NCBI GenBank assembly: GCA_015680685.1
Contig: MNCI01030933.1
Coordinates: 451,364 to 515,363 of the forward strand
Reading direction: 5' to 3'
Length of the DNA: 64,000 nucleotides
Origin: Gnetum montanum
Lineage: Eukaryota > Streptophyta > Gnetopsida > Gnetales > Gnetaceae
Below are positions 10,977 to 21,128 of this stretch, one piece after another (position 1 is the stretch's first letter; the number at the start of each line of letters is the position of its first letter). The translations under genes and the position numbers were made by a program. Under the pieces are notes generated by a model, which saw nothing but the letters and a program-made list of their open reading frames with translations, ran no database searches and was not told the DNA's origin.

Positions 10977-12250
10977 GACTGAGTTGGAAGGAGGAGATCC
11001 AAAATAATGAGCAAGGTTGTCCATTAATAGAGGTAGTGTTAGTACTATTTGTTTTAGGCTCATAGAAAGGTTTGGTTTGTTGGATGTTAACTAATAATTT
11101 TCTATCCAATATTTTAGGTTTATAGATCATCATGGCCCTTGAAGGGAAAGTTTCATGAATGATATAAGGTCCTTCCCACAATGTTTGAAATTTAGTTCAT
11201 TGTGGCACATGTGTGGGATTCCAATACAGAGCCTTATCTCCTGGTTGGTATTTGACTTTCCTAATCCTTAGGTCATGATGTTGCTTGTTGAAGGCCTTGT
11301 GCAATTTGTTGGATGATAGGGTAGCTAAGCAGTTTTCCTCTAGCAAGTTAAAGTTCATTAACTATTCTTTTTATGCTATATTGAGGTCAAGATTGAGGTC
11401 ACATGTTGTAAATAGTGTACAGAGCTCAGCTTGGATAGGAAGTGTTAGAAGTTTACCGTACATTAACTTATAGGAAGAGTAGCCTATAGGGAGTTTCAAT
11501 GTGGAGCGATATGCTGAAAGAGCATCATCCAGTTTGGTGCTCCAGTATCACCTATATTTGCTAATGGTTTGTATCAATATTTTTGTGATCTCCCTATTGG
11601 TGAATTTAGCTTGACCATTTTCTTGAGGATGATATGGTATAGTCAATTTATGCTTAACTCCTAAGCTTTGCATCAACTTCTAAAAGGTCACACCTGTAAA
11701 ATGTGTACCATTGTCAGAAATAAGTGCATGAGGCATGCCACACCTATTTATGATTTGTTGTTGAAAAAATTATGTAGTGGTAATGATGTATAGTCCATAA
11801 CAGCGGCTTCTTCTACCCATTTTGTAAAATAGTCAATAGCAACAATGATGTATGCTTTTCCATTGGACATCGGTGTAATAGGCCACATAAAATTAATTTT
11901 CCATATGTTGAAGGGTTCTATGGGTTAAATCCATTATTGTGGATCCTCCATTCTAGCAATCATTCTCCCATCACGTTTTCAGCGCTTACAAGATTGGTAA
12001 AAATGATGAGCATCCTAGAACAATGTGGCCCAATAATATCCTGTAAGAAAGACTTTAATGGCTATTCATCTCCCAACGTAATGACCCCCACAAGGGCCCT
12101 CATGAGCATCTTGGAGAACTCACAATTGATCTGCATCAAGAACACACCATCAAACCAAGCCATTGGAACATACATTATAAAGTTGTATGTTGATTTCCAT
12201 GAAATATTTGGCTTGGTGAAGAAACTATTGTTTCTTTTTAATGTCTAATC
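10967..12250 (-). pseudogene. Ty3 A1: integrase pseudogene
   Basis: Read from 12250 down. There is a decayed HHCC zinc-binding domain (HEGP-GGHY, YYW, DAHHF-QSC around 12130-11990) and the catalytic core start FNIWKINFM with MSNGKAYIIVAIDYFTKWVEEAA (about 11930-11810). The C-terminal domain is WEGPYIIHETFPS-AMMIYKP and NIQQTKPFYEP (11180-11040). The first catalytic Asp, normally in the xIDFMGP motif, reads Asn. Many stops and frame changes follow. No chromodomain is visible, as expected for the Athila/Tat branch. Pol ends beside a second purine tract at about 10966-10975. Confidence 0.85.
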
Positions 12251-12660
12251 CTTGTGGTTTTTTTTTTGTATGAGAAGATAGGTAAGAATGCTACTATACC
12301 AACTTGTATCTATGGTTAATTGATTATTTATTACACTTGCAAAAAGAAGTTCATCAAGGAAGAAGTTAAAAATTGGATATTCATCCTCTTTATTGACTCG
12401 TCGTAACCGAGATAAATAATTACCAACAACATTTTTGGTACCTTTACAATTGATCATTGTAAGGACAAACTCTTGTAATATCACGAGCCACCGTATGATG
12501 CAAGGGCTCACTGTTGGTTTATTCATTAAGAACTGAATTGCACTATGATCCATGTGTATGAATATCTTATAGTCTAATACATAGTGCCTAAATTTTTCTA
12601 GTGCAAACACCACAACCATTAATTCTTTTTCTGTTGTGGTGTAATTGAGTTGTGCACCGG
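12251..12660 (-). pseudogene. Ty3 A1: RNase H domain
   Basis: A 124-codon stretch begins VVVFALEKFRHYVLDYKIFIHMDHSAIQFLMNK. This is the central part of the retroelement RNase H, with the DH pair that follows the third strand, then ...WLVILQEFVLTM and an N-xx-LSR-like end. Upstream (12660-12600) the expected ELNYTTTEKE segment is present but interrupted. The domain sits between RT and integrase, as in Ty3 elements. Confidence 0.85.
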
Positions 12661-12699
12661 TAATACTTTAACTTGCACAATGAATGTAATAAAGTTATT

Positions 12700-13640
12700 T
12701 TTGGTCATCTAACTATGTAAGTACAGCTCGTAAAGCAAAGTTGGATGCATCAATCATTATGTGGAATGGTCTGGACTAGTTAGGAGCTTGTAGATTAGAT
12801 GTTTCTATGAGCTTCTATTTCAAGGTTTGGAAAGCTAGCTCACATTCCCTGGTCCATTCAAAGGGTACTTCCTTCTTTGTTAATTCTACCAATGGTTTTG
12901 CGATCTTCGAAAAGTTCTCAATGTAGCGTCTATAATAGCTAGTATGTCCAAGGAATGATCAGATATCTTGTACAATTTCATGTTGACAAGTGATTTTTTG
13001 GATGACTTTAATCTTCTTGAGATCTACCTCTATCCCTATTTGTGAAATCTTATTCCCTAACACAATGCCTTCTTGGACCATTAAATGGCTTTTTTGCCAA
13101 TTGAGCCTTAAGTTGGTTTCTGCACATCATTTTAGTACCTACTCTAATCAGTCCAATGTTTGTTCAAAGTCCACTCCATAGGTGGAAAAATCATCCATAA
13201 AGACCTCCATACCGTTCCCTATTTGTTTATGAAATATACTTAGAACCAAACGTTGAAATGTTGCTGGGGCATTGCACAAGCCAAATGGAATCTGCTTATA
13301 TGCAAATGTCCCCCAAGAACTTGTGAATCTAGTCTTGGCTTGGTCTTCTGGTGCTATTTGAATTTAATTATATCCACAGTAACCATCTAGAAAACTATAG
13401 TAGCAATGCCCTGCAATGGTATCTAAGACTTGATCGACGAATGGCAATGGAAAATGGTCCTTAAATGTTGCCATGTTCAGTAGCCTAAAGTCTATACACA
13501 CCTTCCATTTATCTCCTTTTCTAGGCACAATGACTAATGGGCTAACCCATTTACTATTAGCAATGGGGTAGATGAACCTAGCTTTTAGAAGTTGTTCAAT
13601 TTCTTCTTTAACCACTTGCTTAAGCTTTGGGTTCAGTTGT
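12700..13640 (-). pseudogene. Ty3 A1: reverse transcriptase
   Basis: Read from about 13620. VKEEIEQLLKARFIYPI and WVSPLVIVPRKG come first, then VCIDFRLLNMATFKDHFPLPFVDQVLD and YYSFLDGYCGYNQI, covering RT motifs 1-4. FGLCNAPATFQR and the active-site box FMDDFSTYG (about 13190) follow, then NWQKSHLMVQEGIVLG and the connection domain with its tether. The FMDD box is intact here. Stops occur after TLD, in the thumb and at several other places. Similarity to A2, B and D is strong. Confidence 0.9.
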
Positions 13641-14229
13641 CCTTGTGGTTGTCATCGAGACTTCATGGAGGGATCAGTGTAAATTATATGTTAACATATC
13701 CTAGGATCTCTTCTAATTAATTTGGGATATGACCAAGCAAAGGCTTTCAACCATTTGTTTACCATTTTTAGTAGTTTTTTTGTTGTTGTTGAGGAGTGAT
13801 CTTAGCATTGATAATTACCAATTTTCCATTCTTGAGAAATGTATATTCCATACTGGTGGGCAACAGTTTTAATTTAAGGGGCTCTTTCTTAAACTCATTA
13901 GGGATTTTCAACTTCCCCCAGTTGATATTTTTTATGTCAGGACTTGGAAGTTGGTGATGGACTTACTCTAATGTATCTATGATATTGATGTAGGTGCAAG
14001 TCAAGCTCTTAGTTGGTTCCATGCATATAGTTGAATTACTCTCTTGGTTAATTGTCAACCATTGAGTGCATTCCTGTCTTATGGCTACTGCATACGAACA
14101 TCTTTGTATATCCGTTACTTGTGCACATTGGTTGCATGCAGGCAATGTTAAGCGTTGTAAAAACCAAGACTTCTACACGTGGTTGCACCCTATGTCACTA
14201 TATGTGATGCATAAAAATTTCTTCTTCTT
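13641..14229 (-). pseudogene. Ty3 A1: protease-RT linker
   Basis: A decayed polyprotein linker with the words MPACNQCAQ, CMEPTKSLTCTYI and an EYTFLKNGKLVIIN-like segment, all found also in B (31370-31735), A2 and D. It has no catalytic motifs. Confidence 0.6.
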
Positions 14230-14620
14230 GATCTATCCAAATGTATTTTCTTTTAAGATTTCTAGAGAAATATTGTGTATTCCTAGGCATGCATCAATCA
14301 TGCTTAGCCATGCTCTTTCCATTATGATTGGAAAGTCCCCCTCATAGCTGTTAACTTGAATCACTAGAAAATTGGTTGGATATGACCATCCATAAATATT
14401 GGTGACAATGTCCTCCACTAGTCCTAATGGGATATTGATGAATTGGTTGGCCAAATCTAAACAAATGTTACTCTTTTTTAGTGGAGGTAGGTTCTAAGCT
14501 TTGTACATTTCTTGAGAGATTAAGTTAACACCAGAACTTAAATCCAAAAGAGCTTTGCAAGGCTCATTCCTAGTGATTTGCAAATATATAAGAGGACTTT
14601 TAGGATTGGAGAATTTCCTA
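14230..14620 (-). pseudogene. Ty3 A1: aspartic protease
   Basis: The flap-to-end region is clear: INIPLGLVEDIVTNIYGWSYPTNFLVIQV followed by DFPIIMERAWLSMIDACLGI (14454-14240). The second part corresponds to the I-(L/M)-GR-(P/A) motif that closes retropepsins; here Gly has become Glu (IIMERAW). The catalytic D-S-G triad upstream (near 14545) reads LLDLSSG, so the active site is damaged. Confidence 0.8.
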
Positions 14621-15289
14621 AGAAGATGGCCAGCTTTAATCTAATCGATAATGGCATGGGTTAGCATGACAGTATGTGTTGGGTGTGATCCTTGATTCAA
14701 AGGAAGCTCTAAAGGTTCGAATGATGATAGTGAGGCATTTGGACAATTAGCTACTTATGGCTGTAACGACTTGGTTGGATTGTTGGTTCTAAAGAAAGAT
14801 CTTTTCTTTGATCGGTTATCTAAACCAATAGTAGGTTGAGGAAGCTCACCCTACATAGTTGGAGTAGGTTACGTTGCTATGACTGGGCAGGAAGCTCACC
14901 CTACATAGTTGGAGTAGTTGGTAACGGAGCTAAGGGTGGAAGATGGAAAATCACCCCTAGTAGAAGGGGTTCTATAGTACTCATGGATCTGGTAATGAGG
15001 CTAATGAGTGACATGACTAGTGGAGTCATGTGGAGAGATCGGCTACTGAACGTAATACCTATATGGGTCAGGTTGAAGGTAAGATTATTGTTGATGTGGT
15101 AATGGCATTCCCGATGATTTTGGGTGTTGCCATTGTTGATATTGTTCATTTGGTTGTGGTGAAGTTCCACTTGGATAATATGTCAAGGGTTGGTGGAACT
15201 ACCTTGGATTACCCTAAGGATAAGGTAACCTTCAGGGTGTTTGTTGTTTGTTTAATCATGGGTTTAGTGCATACACCCCAGACTCTTGC

Positions 15290-17149
15290 AGATGTGACAC
15301 TACTAGGAAACATCCTTTAGGATGGTCATATTAGCATATCTCACACCCGCCATCATTGTCTATGTCTGAATCCACAACCTCCTCAATGATGGTAACTTTG
15401 CACTTACCCTTGTTTTGTGCATATTTAGCTTCTTTCTTTTTCTTTTTCTCTTGATCACTACCCTGCTCTCTAAACTCCTTTACTATTTTTAGAAGGGTTT
15501 GAAATTTATCATCTAGGGAATTCCATATTTAATCTACCTTTCCCAATATTTCTAATGCAAATTTTTGAATGGGAAAATTCTTCCTATTCACCATCTCCTA
15601 AAGTGATGACTCTTCTTCATCTTCGCAAAATCTAGCTTCCTTCTTTCAGAGGGAAGGATCTCTGTTGTATTCCTTTGCATTTTCTCTTTTTCTTAACTCA
15701 CCTTCCTCTTTGGCAACTTGCTCCAACAATCTTTGTATTTGATGGGTTCAAAGCTTAGCTAACCTTCCTTGGGCATAAGTCCCAAGCATTCTTCACATCT
15801 CATACCTAAGCCCATCTACAAGATGGTGCAATTGTTCCCTTTACAAGTAACCATGGCCAGGGCAACAATGTAATAATGCATAATATCAACCCATGGCAGC
15901 ATCCAAGGGTTCGTGTTTTCCTTGTTTCCATCCTTGGATTTGCTTATGCAAGTTGAACACTTAGGAGTACGTTTGATATTTATCATTGAATAGCTCCAAT
16001 ATGGTACTCCATCGAAGAATGGATTTCGGTTCTAAAGACTAGTACTAGCTTTCCACTTCCTTGATTAGTTTCTATGGAAATAACTTTAGTATTTTCCACT
16101 CATTTTCTATATTTTGTAAGGCATATGCATCATGAAACACTTGTAGATGGTTTTGAGAATCAGCATTGTATCCCCCTTCAAATCGTGGGATGTTGTTTAT
16201 GTTTAGTCTTTTGATCCTACTATCCTTTTGGTGCCTTGTTGGAATCCTAACAACCTCTGTTATGTCTAACATACTTCAGGTGGTGAGTATGGGTTCATCA
16301 TGATTGTATTTTCTATGGCATCTATGATGCCTATGTTATTCCCTACTCTCCCTTCTTTCATGAAGTGTTTCTCTGGAATGCACTCGTCCCCTTTCTCGAC
16401 TATTTTGTCTATGATCTCTATTTCACTTACCATTGTCCTCATGGTCTTTCCCTTTGCAACTGCATTCAAATCCTGAAGGAGAGGGGGAAGAAGATGATGA
16501 AGGTGAAGATGAAGGAGGATTGGCACCATGACGATGTTTGTCACTTTCTCTTTGGTGGTCATGGCCTCAGTCACAGTTATGATCAGAATGTCCATCATCG
16601 TCATGTGTTCATGTTCCTTTTTTAGATCCTTTGTATCCATTAGTATCAAAACCTAGGTTATGAATGATTGAGTGAAGATTCTAATACACAACTCCTTGAC
16701 CGAAGTCAATGAGAGGAACATCATCATGTGGAAAACCTCCCGAGGAAGGTTCATCACCCTCGTTTTCACTTATGACATATGGGACATCTTGAGACCACTT
16801 TCCCTTCATAGATTTGTAATGTCTCTCCTATTGTAGGTCCCTTTGATGTTGTGCCTCTGTGGGTTGATAATCTCTCGAATCTTGTTCATGCACAACGTAC
16901 TCTGATTGTAAGTGTTACATACCAATTTATGTGAAAGCACGAAGAAGCATGCTTGGGATTGAGCGATCAGGGGGTAACACTATGTTACCTTCTAAATCCT
17001 GCGAACACAGTTGTTCATCTTGATGGAGGATAAAGGTAAAGTTTGGTATATACATGGGGTATTGGCGAATTATCCTATACACTCCACTTCTGATTGTTCA
17101 TGGTGTCAGACCTAGGTGGTGAAGCATTCTCATAAGAAGAAGAAGACAT
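15290..17149 (-). pseudogene. Ty3 A1: gag pseudogene
   Basis: It starts at the ATG on 17149-17147 (MSSSSYENAS) and soon meets stops. Recognisable parts are a charged, Ser/Pro-rich N-terminal region (about 16650-16300) and LDITEVVRIPTRHQKDSRIKR with IPRFEGGYNADSQNHLQVFHDAYALQ (16272-16080), the start of the retrotransposon gag domain. A coiled segment and a CEIC-YDHPKGC knuckle follow near 15340. Elements B and D carry better-kept versions. Confidence 0.8.
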
Positions 17150-17267
17150 GATTGATTATTCAGTATGCAATACTCTCTTTTTTATGATTGTAAAATAACT
17201 AACCCTAAGGGTTTGTTCCAATGATGGAAATATTTCCTAAGTTCTAATCAGTGGAAAAACAACAAAG

Positions 17268-17285
17268 TCCTCGGCAATGGTGCCA
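17268..17285 (-). promoter_or_regulatory. Ty3 A1 primer-binding site, tRNA-Asp type
   Basis: The minus strand reads TGGCACCATTGCCGAGGA, separated by one base from the LTR. The plant tRNA-Asp site is TGGCGCCGTTGCCGGGGA, and the three differences are all G-to-A. The fit to element D (TGGCGCCATTGCCAAGGA) supports the assignment. Confidence 0.8.
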
Positions 17286-17286
17286 A

Positions 17287-17911
17287 TGATGAGGGGCGAG
17301 GTACTCCTATGCCCAACCATACAAATACAAGCATTCACATGTGATCCGGTGAAACTCTAATGACTACGTGCTTATGCGCCTTCACAGAACAAGGATGGGT
17401 TATGTGATCGTTGTCTTCCCAAGCTTACTTGTATGGCACGATTATATAGTTAAGTAAACCTGAGGTATGTGATTTTTATGGCTTCTTATGTTTTATGTTT
17501 TTGGTGCTTAAAGTGGAGAAATAAAATGAGTAACTAATTTAATTTAACTAATCAACTATGCTCTAACTAGTCCTAACACCAGCATCCATTCCTACTTGCC
17601 GGACACATCTCGAACCAATGTAACACTACTGGGATTTCCAAACGCTAGTCGTTACTGGGTTACCAAGTGTTTCACATATGCTCAAAGTGGTCGTTCTAAG
17701 TGTGCTTACATGTTGAAGATTAATAACTCTATAAAAACAACATCAATTAATTAGTAAAAACGTGAACTAACTATAAATAACATTGAATGCAATAAATAAG
17801 CTATTCTAAATGTTGCAAGGTTTATCACAAAGTTCATCTTTATTTCCTATATGCTTGGCAGGCTTTGATATCGTAGACCCGATATCATAGACCTAATATT
17901 GGGGCTCATTA
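17287..17911 (-). mobile_element. 5' LTR of Ty3 A1, internally deleted
   Basis: About 625 bases, with TGATGAG at 17287 and CTCATTA at 17911 (the terminal CA has become TA). It aligns with the 3' LTR from one edge to TTTATTTCC (17848). It then jumps to TATGCTTGGCAGGCTTTG, so about 0.2 kb containing the TATA box and transcription start is missing. The 5' promoter of this copy is therefore gone. Confidence 0.85.
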
Positions 17912-18987
17912 ATTACAAAGTAAGTAAACTGTGGTTTGAATTGGAAATGGAAAGCAAAAGGGGAGTCGAACAGGTTAAAAAGCACAATAAATTTGTGTAA
18001 TTGACAAGGTGGAAGGAAAAAGGAGGGCTGCAGCAGCAAGAAAATGGAATTCACTTTGTAGATTCTTGAATGCCTGCGTGGCATTCAGAAGATTAATGTT
18101 GATCGTTATCAATTTTTAGGAACGTGGGCAGGATAAATTCGGTGATTGACGTCATGGCCGGTTTCTTGAACGGTGCAGCGGCAGGGACTGTTACAGTAAA
18201 TGTGCACGATCTTTAGGTGCTGCAGCAACTCTGCTGGCTCTGGACCAGGGCTGGAGACGGACCCCCCTATGGCTGGTTTTCAGGTTGTTAGCCGTAAAAT
18301 AAGGTTAAAAATCATGAATAACGGCACGGCTGAAAAGGTTTCAGCCATTTACCAGTTACAGCATGTATTTTTAAAATGACCTTACTTAACATTGATGTAT
18401 ATTGTCAGCCCATGTAAACTTTAAAGTAAATATACATGTGAATGTTATTCGGTGTTTATAGGTGTATTTGTTTGCCTCCCTGTTTGCTTCAAGGTGAAAG
18501 AAAAATAGAGACTTTACGTTGGATTTTAATTTGTATTTCAAAGTTCCTCTGTTTTATAAGTTTCTAAACTTTCATCATTTTTAGTTTGAAATTTTTGCCT
18601 CTAGGTATATTGACGTAATGATTTTTTAACATATATTTGGAAGCCGAACATCATTTTACTTGAACAAGGCTCAGAGCAACAGATGATGATGATACCAGAA
18701 ATTCCAGAAAAAAATCATATTTGAAAAACAATCCTGTAACATGATTTTTGATTGACTGGCACCCTTGGCCACCGCCTCTGATGTGTGAATCCGGCAAATG
18801 CGCAATTAACATTGACGAAAAGCAGGGCATCCATTACGTGAATTACATGACATTTAAGTGCTGCTCCGGTGATGGTGGTGGTGGGTGGGTACATCATGCG
18901 CCGCGGTTCCAATTAAATTTGATCCGGAGCGGAGCCTGACCACTTGGTAGCCACATGAGATAGCCACTGTTTGTTTTCTTGCTACAG
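17912..18987. other. Low-copy flank of the gene island, no clear gene
   Basis: Not similar to the retroelements. GC content rises in places (18120-18300, 18740-18930). Short open pieces on the plus strand have protein-like composition (VEGKRRAAAARKWNSLCRF near 18010; NVGRINSVIDVMAGFLNGAAAG after TTTTTAG near 18121), but I cannot join them into a transcript. They may be exons, promoter DNA of an unseen gene, or chance. Confidence 0.3.
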
Positions 18988-19084
18988 TTCAGATGTCTCC
19001 GCCCAAACGCTAAAACTGAGGGAGCAAATAACAGAGATTGAACAGGCAACGATAGCCACAATCTGGGATTTGGAGAAGAAGTGA
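18988..19084 (+). CDS. Possible terminal exon of an unidentified gene
   Basis: A good acceptor (TTTGTTTTCTTGCTACAG, ending 18987) is followed by 31 open codons and TGA. The sequence SDVSAQTLKLREQITEIEQ is a short amphipathic, coiled-coil-like helix ending WDLEKK. The upstream exon is not identified, so the exon, its strand and its frame are all tentative. It is too short to name a family. Confidence 0.2.
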
Positions 19085-20960
19085 ATCAAACCCAATTACT
19101 GATTGCTGATGGGCCTCGCTAATTTGGCACACATTTATGTGCATTCAAGCAATGTAAACTACAAATTTTGTAACTCCGGAAGGCAAGACAAAGCATACAA
19201 GCAATGTAAACTGCAAATTTTGTAACTCACGAAGGCAAGACAAAGCATACAAAGTAGGAACACTGGATTCATGAGGGGAGGGAGGCATTCAGCATTTTTT
19301 GTCCCAGTGAAGTGAACTGAAGTGAGAAGCATCAGCACATGTGCATGGATCATGTATTGCTGGATGGCATATTTGCATTGATTGGCACTCTGAACTTTGG
19401 AGATGTCTCTCTTAGGTCCATTCGATCAATGTTCACGCTCTATTGTTGTTGTTGCTGCTGCACCCGTGGTTTATAAATAAAAATGATAAAAATGTTATGT
19501 TGTCCCACTTTGCCAATTCCCAGGCATCCCTTTGCACATTGAAAATTGCCGAAGACATGGATTGCATTGTGCTTTGTATGACAGGGCAGTCTGTCTCTAA
19601 AACTATAACCCTTCTTCTCTCCCTTCGCTCCCTTCCCTGCTGGAGAAGTAAGAGTGTACAGTAGCAAGTGGGTTCTGGGTGGGCATTTGTCAGCGATTTG
19701 TCTGGCTTACGCCTCATGTTAGGCACCCCAATTTGCCCAGACCTTACCATGCAACTGATTGATTGCAACACAATTACCAACCTGTTGTGGGTTTAAATCC
19801 TTGCTGTCCCAATTACAGTGGCCAAACTTTTATTGGGTTCAATATTCTTGGCACTGTTACTGTCCCAATTACACTGGCCAAATTTTTGGTAGGTTGGGTC
19901 CAGTTTTTTCATATCAAGTTATTAACCACAGAACTGGATGGACTCCTGCACAGCAATGACCAATCCACGGTTGCCCAATCCTAATTTTTAAGATTCTGAC
20001 TTCTGGATATACATTTTGTGTATGCATGCACCTATGAAAGTAGGAATAACGGTACTTATTATTTTATTTGTATCCAATCACGCAACCATGACTGGCTGCT
20101 AGTTGGAAGCCATGATTGTTACCAGAGACTCGGAGCAAATGCCGTGTGGGTTTGAAATTTTGAATCCTCAGAGTCACTGCTGTTGCTCCGCGTGTAAAAT
20201 AATGGAGAGAAGTTTCTGAAGTAAAGGATTACGGATTACCAACCTCGGAGTACGACAGCAGACGCAGGACGGAGTGGAGAAGCTACAAAAGACATGGTCA
20301 GCCCAGCCCATGGATGTAACTGACCAGGGACGTGAAGAGTGGGCAATGAACGTGAAAATGGCGCAGACGTTGCATTAAAACATGTATATATTTTTAGACT
20401 CTACCACGGACAGAAAGAAAACTATTATAAGTCCACCCAAAACTAAGCGAAGTGTCCGATACAAATAAGAAATGCTATATTTTGTGACTGCAAGCTGTAC
20501 TGAGAACGCAGACTTGCTACAAATAACAAATAAACAATAGTGGAAAGTATAAACAAGTATGCCAATTTGAGCGAGGAAATCAAGCAAGGAAAGATCTGCC
20601 AACGATCCTATACGGCATGAATGGCGCTGTCACAGCGATCATTTCGCTGCCATTACGGTGCAGCCACTGCTGCTTGATGCAGACAAATGGGAATTCATGC
20701 ACCACTAACGGCTCTGATAGCGCTGTGCAGTGCTCAGGTTCTATATTTGATGCAAAGCAATGCATTGGCATGATCCGAATCCAAGCATTTTTCAGCCCAG
20801 CAAATGCATTCCATTTCCCCACATCATATATGCACAGTTTTGTTTCATTATATGCTCTCCGGCAAGTCTGCAACCCACCATCATTTCAACCAATTTTTCG
20901 GGCCCAAGTTCACCCAGTCTAATTTCTTGAAATAAAGAGTGCAATGAAGGTGTCACTGTG
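19085..20960. other. Intergenic DNA upstream of the three-exon gene
   Basis: About 1.9 kb of low-copy sequence. It includes the 52-bp duplication, a GTT/GCT triplet run near 19441-19460 and a diverged repeat of CTGTCCCAATTACA-TGGCCAAA at about 19805 and 19860. Frames on both strands near 20375-20922 overlap each other and show no domain, splice signals or cross-copy conservation. The last kilobase probably holds the gene's promoter and leader, but I see no decisive TATA box. Confidence 0.4.
19146..19249. repeat. 52-bp tandem duplication
   Basis: Two near-identical units, 19146-19197 and 19198-19249, beginning CAAGCAATGTAAACT. They differ at about three positions. Confidence 0.85.
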
Positions 20961-21080
20961 TGAATGTTGAGCCGTTCTTCTTTTGTTTTATTTTGTTTTG
21001 TTTGGCTGTTTGGCGCAGAGAGGTGTACGCACGTGTTTTTTCCTGTCCTGGTGCGTGTTTTTTTTTTGGTCAGTTTGTGG

Positions 21081-21128
21081 ATGGTTTTGACAAAGATGGT
21101 TTTGACAAAGATGGTTTTGACAAAGATG
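21081..21128 (+). repeat. 15-bp tandem repeat carrying alternative start codons
   Basis: ATGGTTTTGACAAAG occurs three times in a row (21081, 21096, 21111), then ATGATGAAG. Each unit encodes MVLTK. The ATGs at 21096 and 21111 have A at -3 and G at +4, a better context than the first. Confidence 0.9.

Larger units (their letters stand above)
8184..17911 (-). mobile_element. Complete degenerate Ty3 retrotransposon A1 (Athila/Tat type)
   Basis: A 9.7-kb element on the minus strand. It has the 5' LTR at 17287-17911, primer site, gag, protease, RT, RNase H, integrase, a roughly 1.9-kb non-coding spacer, a purine tract and the 3' LTR at 8184-9034. Flanking 5-mers ATTAT (8179-8183) and ATTAC (17912-17916) fit a target duplication with one C-to-T change. 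Pol order (RT before integrase), the tRNA-Asp-type primer site and the long pol-LTR gap point to the Athila/Tat branch. All frames contain stops, so it is immobile. The LTRs differ at roughly one base in ten by eye, which means an old insertion. Confidence 0.9.

Noticed and set aside
16266-16649. 127-codon frame, MILMDTKDLKK
   Set aside because: It is the alternate frame of the Ty3 gag charged region. The real frame is revealed by comparison with D.
20580-20922. Overlapping frames on both strands upstream of the host gene
   Set aside because: No domain or signal. The region is better explained as promoter/leader DNA.
20964-21080. Hydrophobic N-terminal extension of the host gene as a signal peptide
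   Set aside because: The stretch is T-rich, resembling a leader or an intron end (TTTGGCTGTTTGGCGCAG). Repeated ATGs downstream are more credible starts.
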